A stretch of 32,491 nucleotides of DNA from an uncultured Spartobacteria bacterium (GTDB lineage Bacteria > Verrucomicrobiota > Verrucomicrobiia > Chthoniobacterales > Chthoniobacteraceae): NCBI GenBank assembly GCA_903916085.1, contig CAIWVL010000360.1, forward strand, positions 1-32,491, written 5' to 3'. The notes beneath the pieces are model-generated. The model made no database searches. It was not told the DNA's origin and saw only the letters and a list, made by a program, of their open reading frames with translations. Below, piece after piece: positions 32,291-32,491 of this stretch. Numbering within the stretch: the first letter of the stretch is position 1; each line of letters begins with the position of its first letter. The position numbers and the translations under genes are program-made.

Positions 32291-32491
32291 AAAAAATTTA
32301 CATACTCATTGTAATGGTTTGCTTCATTTCCATTTCTCCCCATGCTCTAGCTCAAATAGAAAAAATAAATCAAAGATTTTTCGGGCGTGAAAAAGTAATT
32401 AGTCTAGCGACTGGTTCGCTTTTACCAACCGCGAACGACGTTGAAGAACTTGCTCAAAAACTAAGCTCTCGAAAACGCCACATGAGCCCCT
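32287..32491 (+). CDS. Exported protein, 5' part (cut by window edge)
   Basis: Sixty-eight codons are present. The start MKKIYILIVMVCFISISPHALA is a Sec signal with a cleavage site after ALA, followed by QIEKINQRFFGREKV. The position after GspM/PilO-like suggests a component such as PilP, GspC or a secretin, but the visible part is too short to tell. ATG 32287 overlaps the stop of the previous gene by 4 bp. Confidence 0.7.
   Translation, partial: MKKIYILIVMVCFISISPHALAQIEKINQRFFGREKVISLATGSLLPTANDVEELAQKLSSRKRHMSP

Overview
The window looks like a chromosomal segment of a member of the Verrucomicrobiota, possibly the Opitutae. This is an inference from gene content and general feel, not from a marker gene. 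The support is the futalosine menaquinone genes mqnA and mqnE, a GlgP/MalQ pair, a Tat-exported Gfo/Idh/MocA oxidoreductase, several short lipoproteins, few clear Shine-Dalgarno sites, and a dispersed pseudopilin/secretion locus. I saw no tRNA, rRNA, CRISPR array, transposase or integrase.

Layout. 1-3 kb, minus strand: the 5' part of zwf (glucose-6-phosphate dehydrogenase), preceded by one reading frame that fuses a low-molecular-weight phosphatase, ribose-5-phosphate isomerase B and serine hydroxymethyltransferase. 3-5.3 kb: short secreted, lipid-anchored or membrane proteins (one built on Ala-Pro repeats, one with TPR-like repeats) and a solitary RelE/ParE-like protein. 5.3-12.5 kb: a class V aminotransferase, a convergent Nudix-family protein, the glucan enzymes MalQ and GlgP, and a Skp/OmpH-type periplasmic chaperone closed by a textbook terminator. 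12.6-17.4 kb: two small unknown proteins, biotin synthase, an attenuator-like double hairpin, the Tat oxidoreductase, a 12-bp inverted repeat enclosing 122 bp, a metallo-beta-lactamase-like protein with altered metal motif, and a small ParB/Srx-like protein. 17.5-23.6 kb, minus strand: a conserved protein of unknown function, a 734-bp non-coding gap with short tandem repeats, mqnA overlapping mqnE, and an ABC-F ATPase.

23.7-32.5 kb is the most distinctive part: two divergent operons of a type II secretion or type IV pilus-like machine. The minus operon reads three unknown exported proteins, then three overlapping pseudopilin-like genes in the order of gspI-gspJ-gspK, the last lacking the conserved Glu at position 5 as GspK and PilX-type proteins do. 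The plus operon reads a major-type pseudopilin, a GspL/PilM-PilN-like bitopic protein, a GspM/PilO-like protein and an exported protein cut by the window edge. The secretin, ATPase, platform protein and prepilin peptidase are not in the window. The DNA here looks more AT-rich than the metabolic genes to the left. A perfect 12-bp hairpin lies in the first codons of the GspL-like gene, just after the major pseudopilin gene, and may set the ratio of subunit to assembly proteins.

Functional assignments rest on motifs read by eye. Start codons were chosen by signal peptide, domain start and overlap, because ribosome binding sites are mostly weak.
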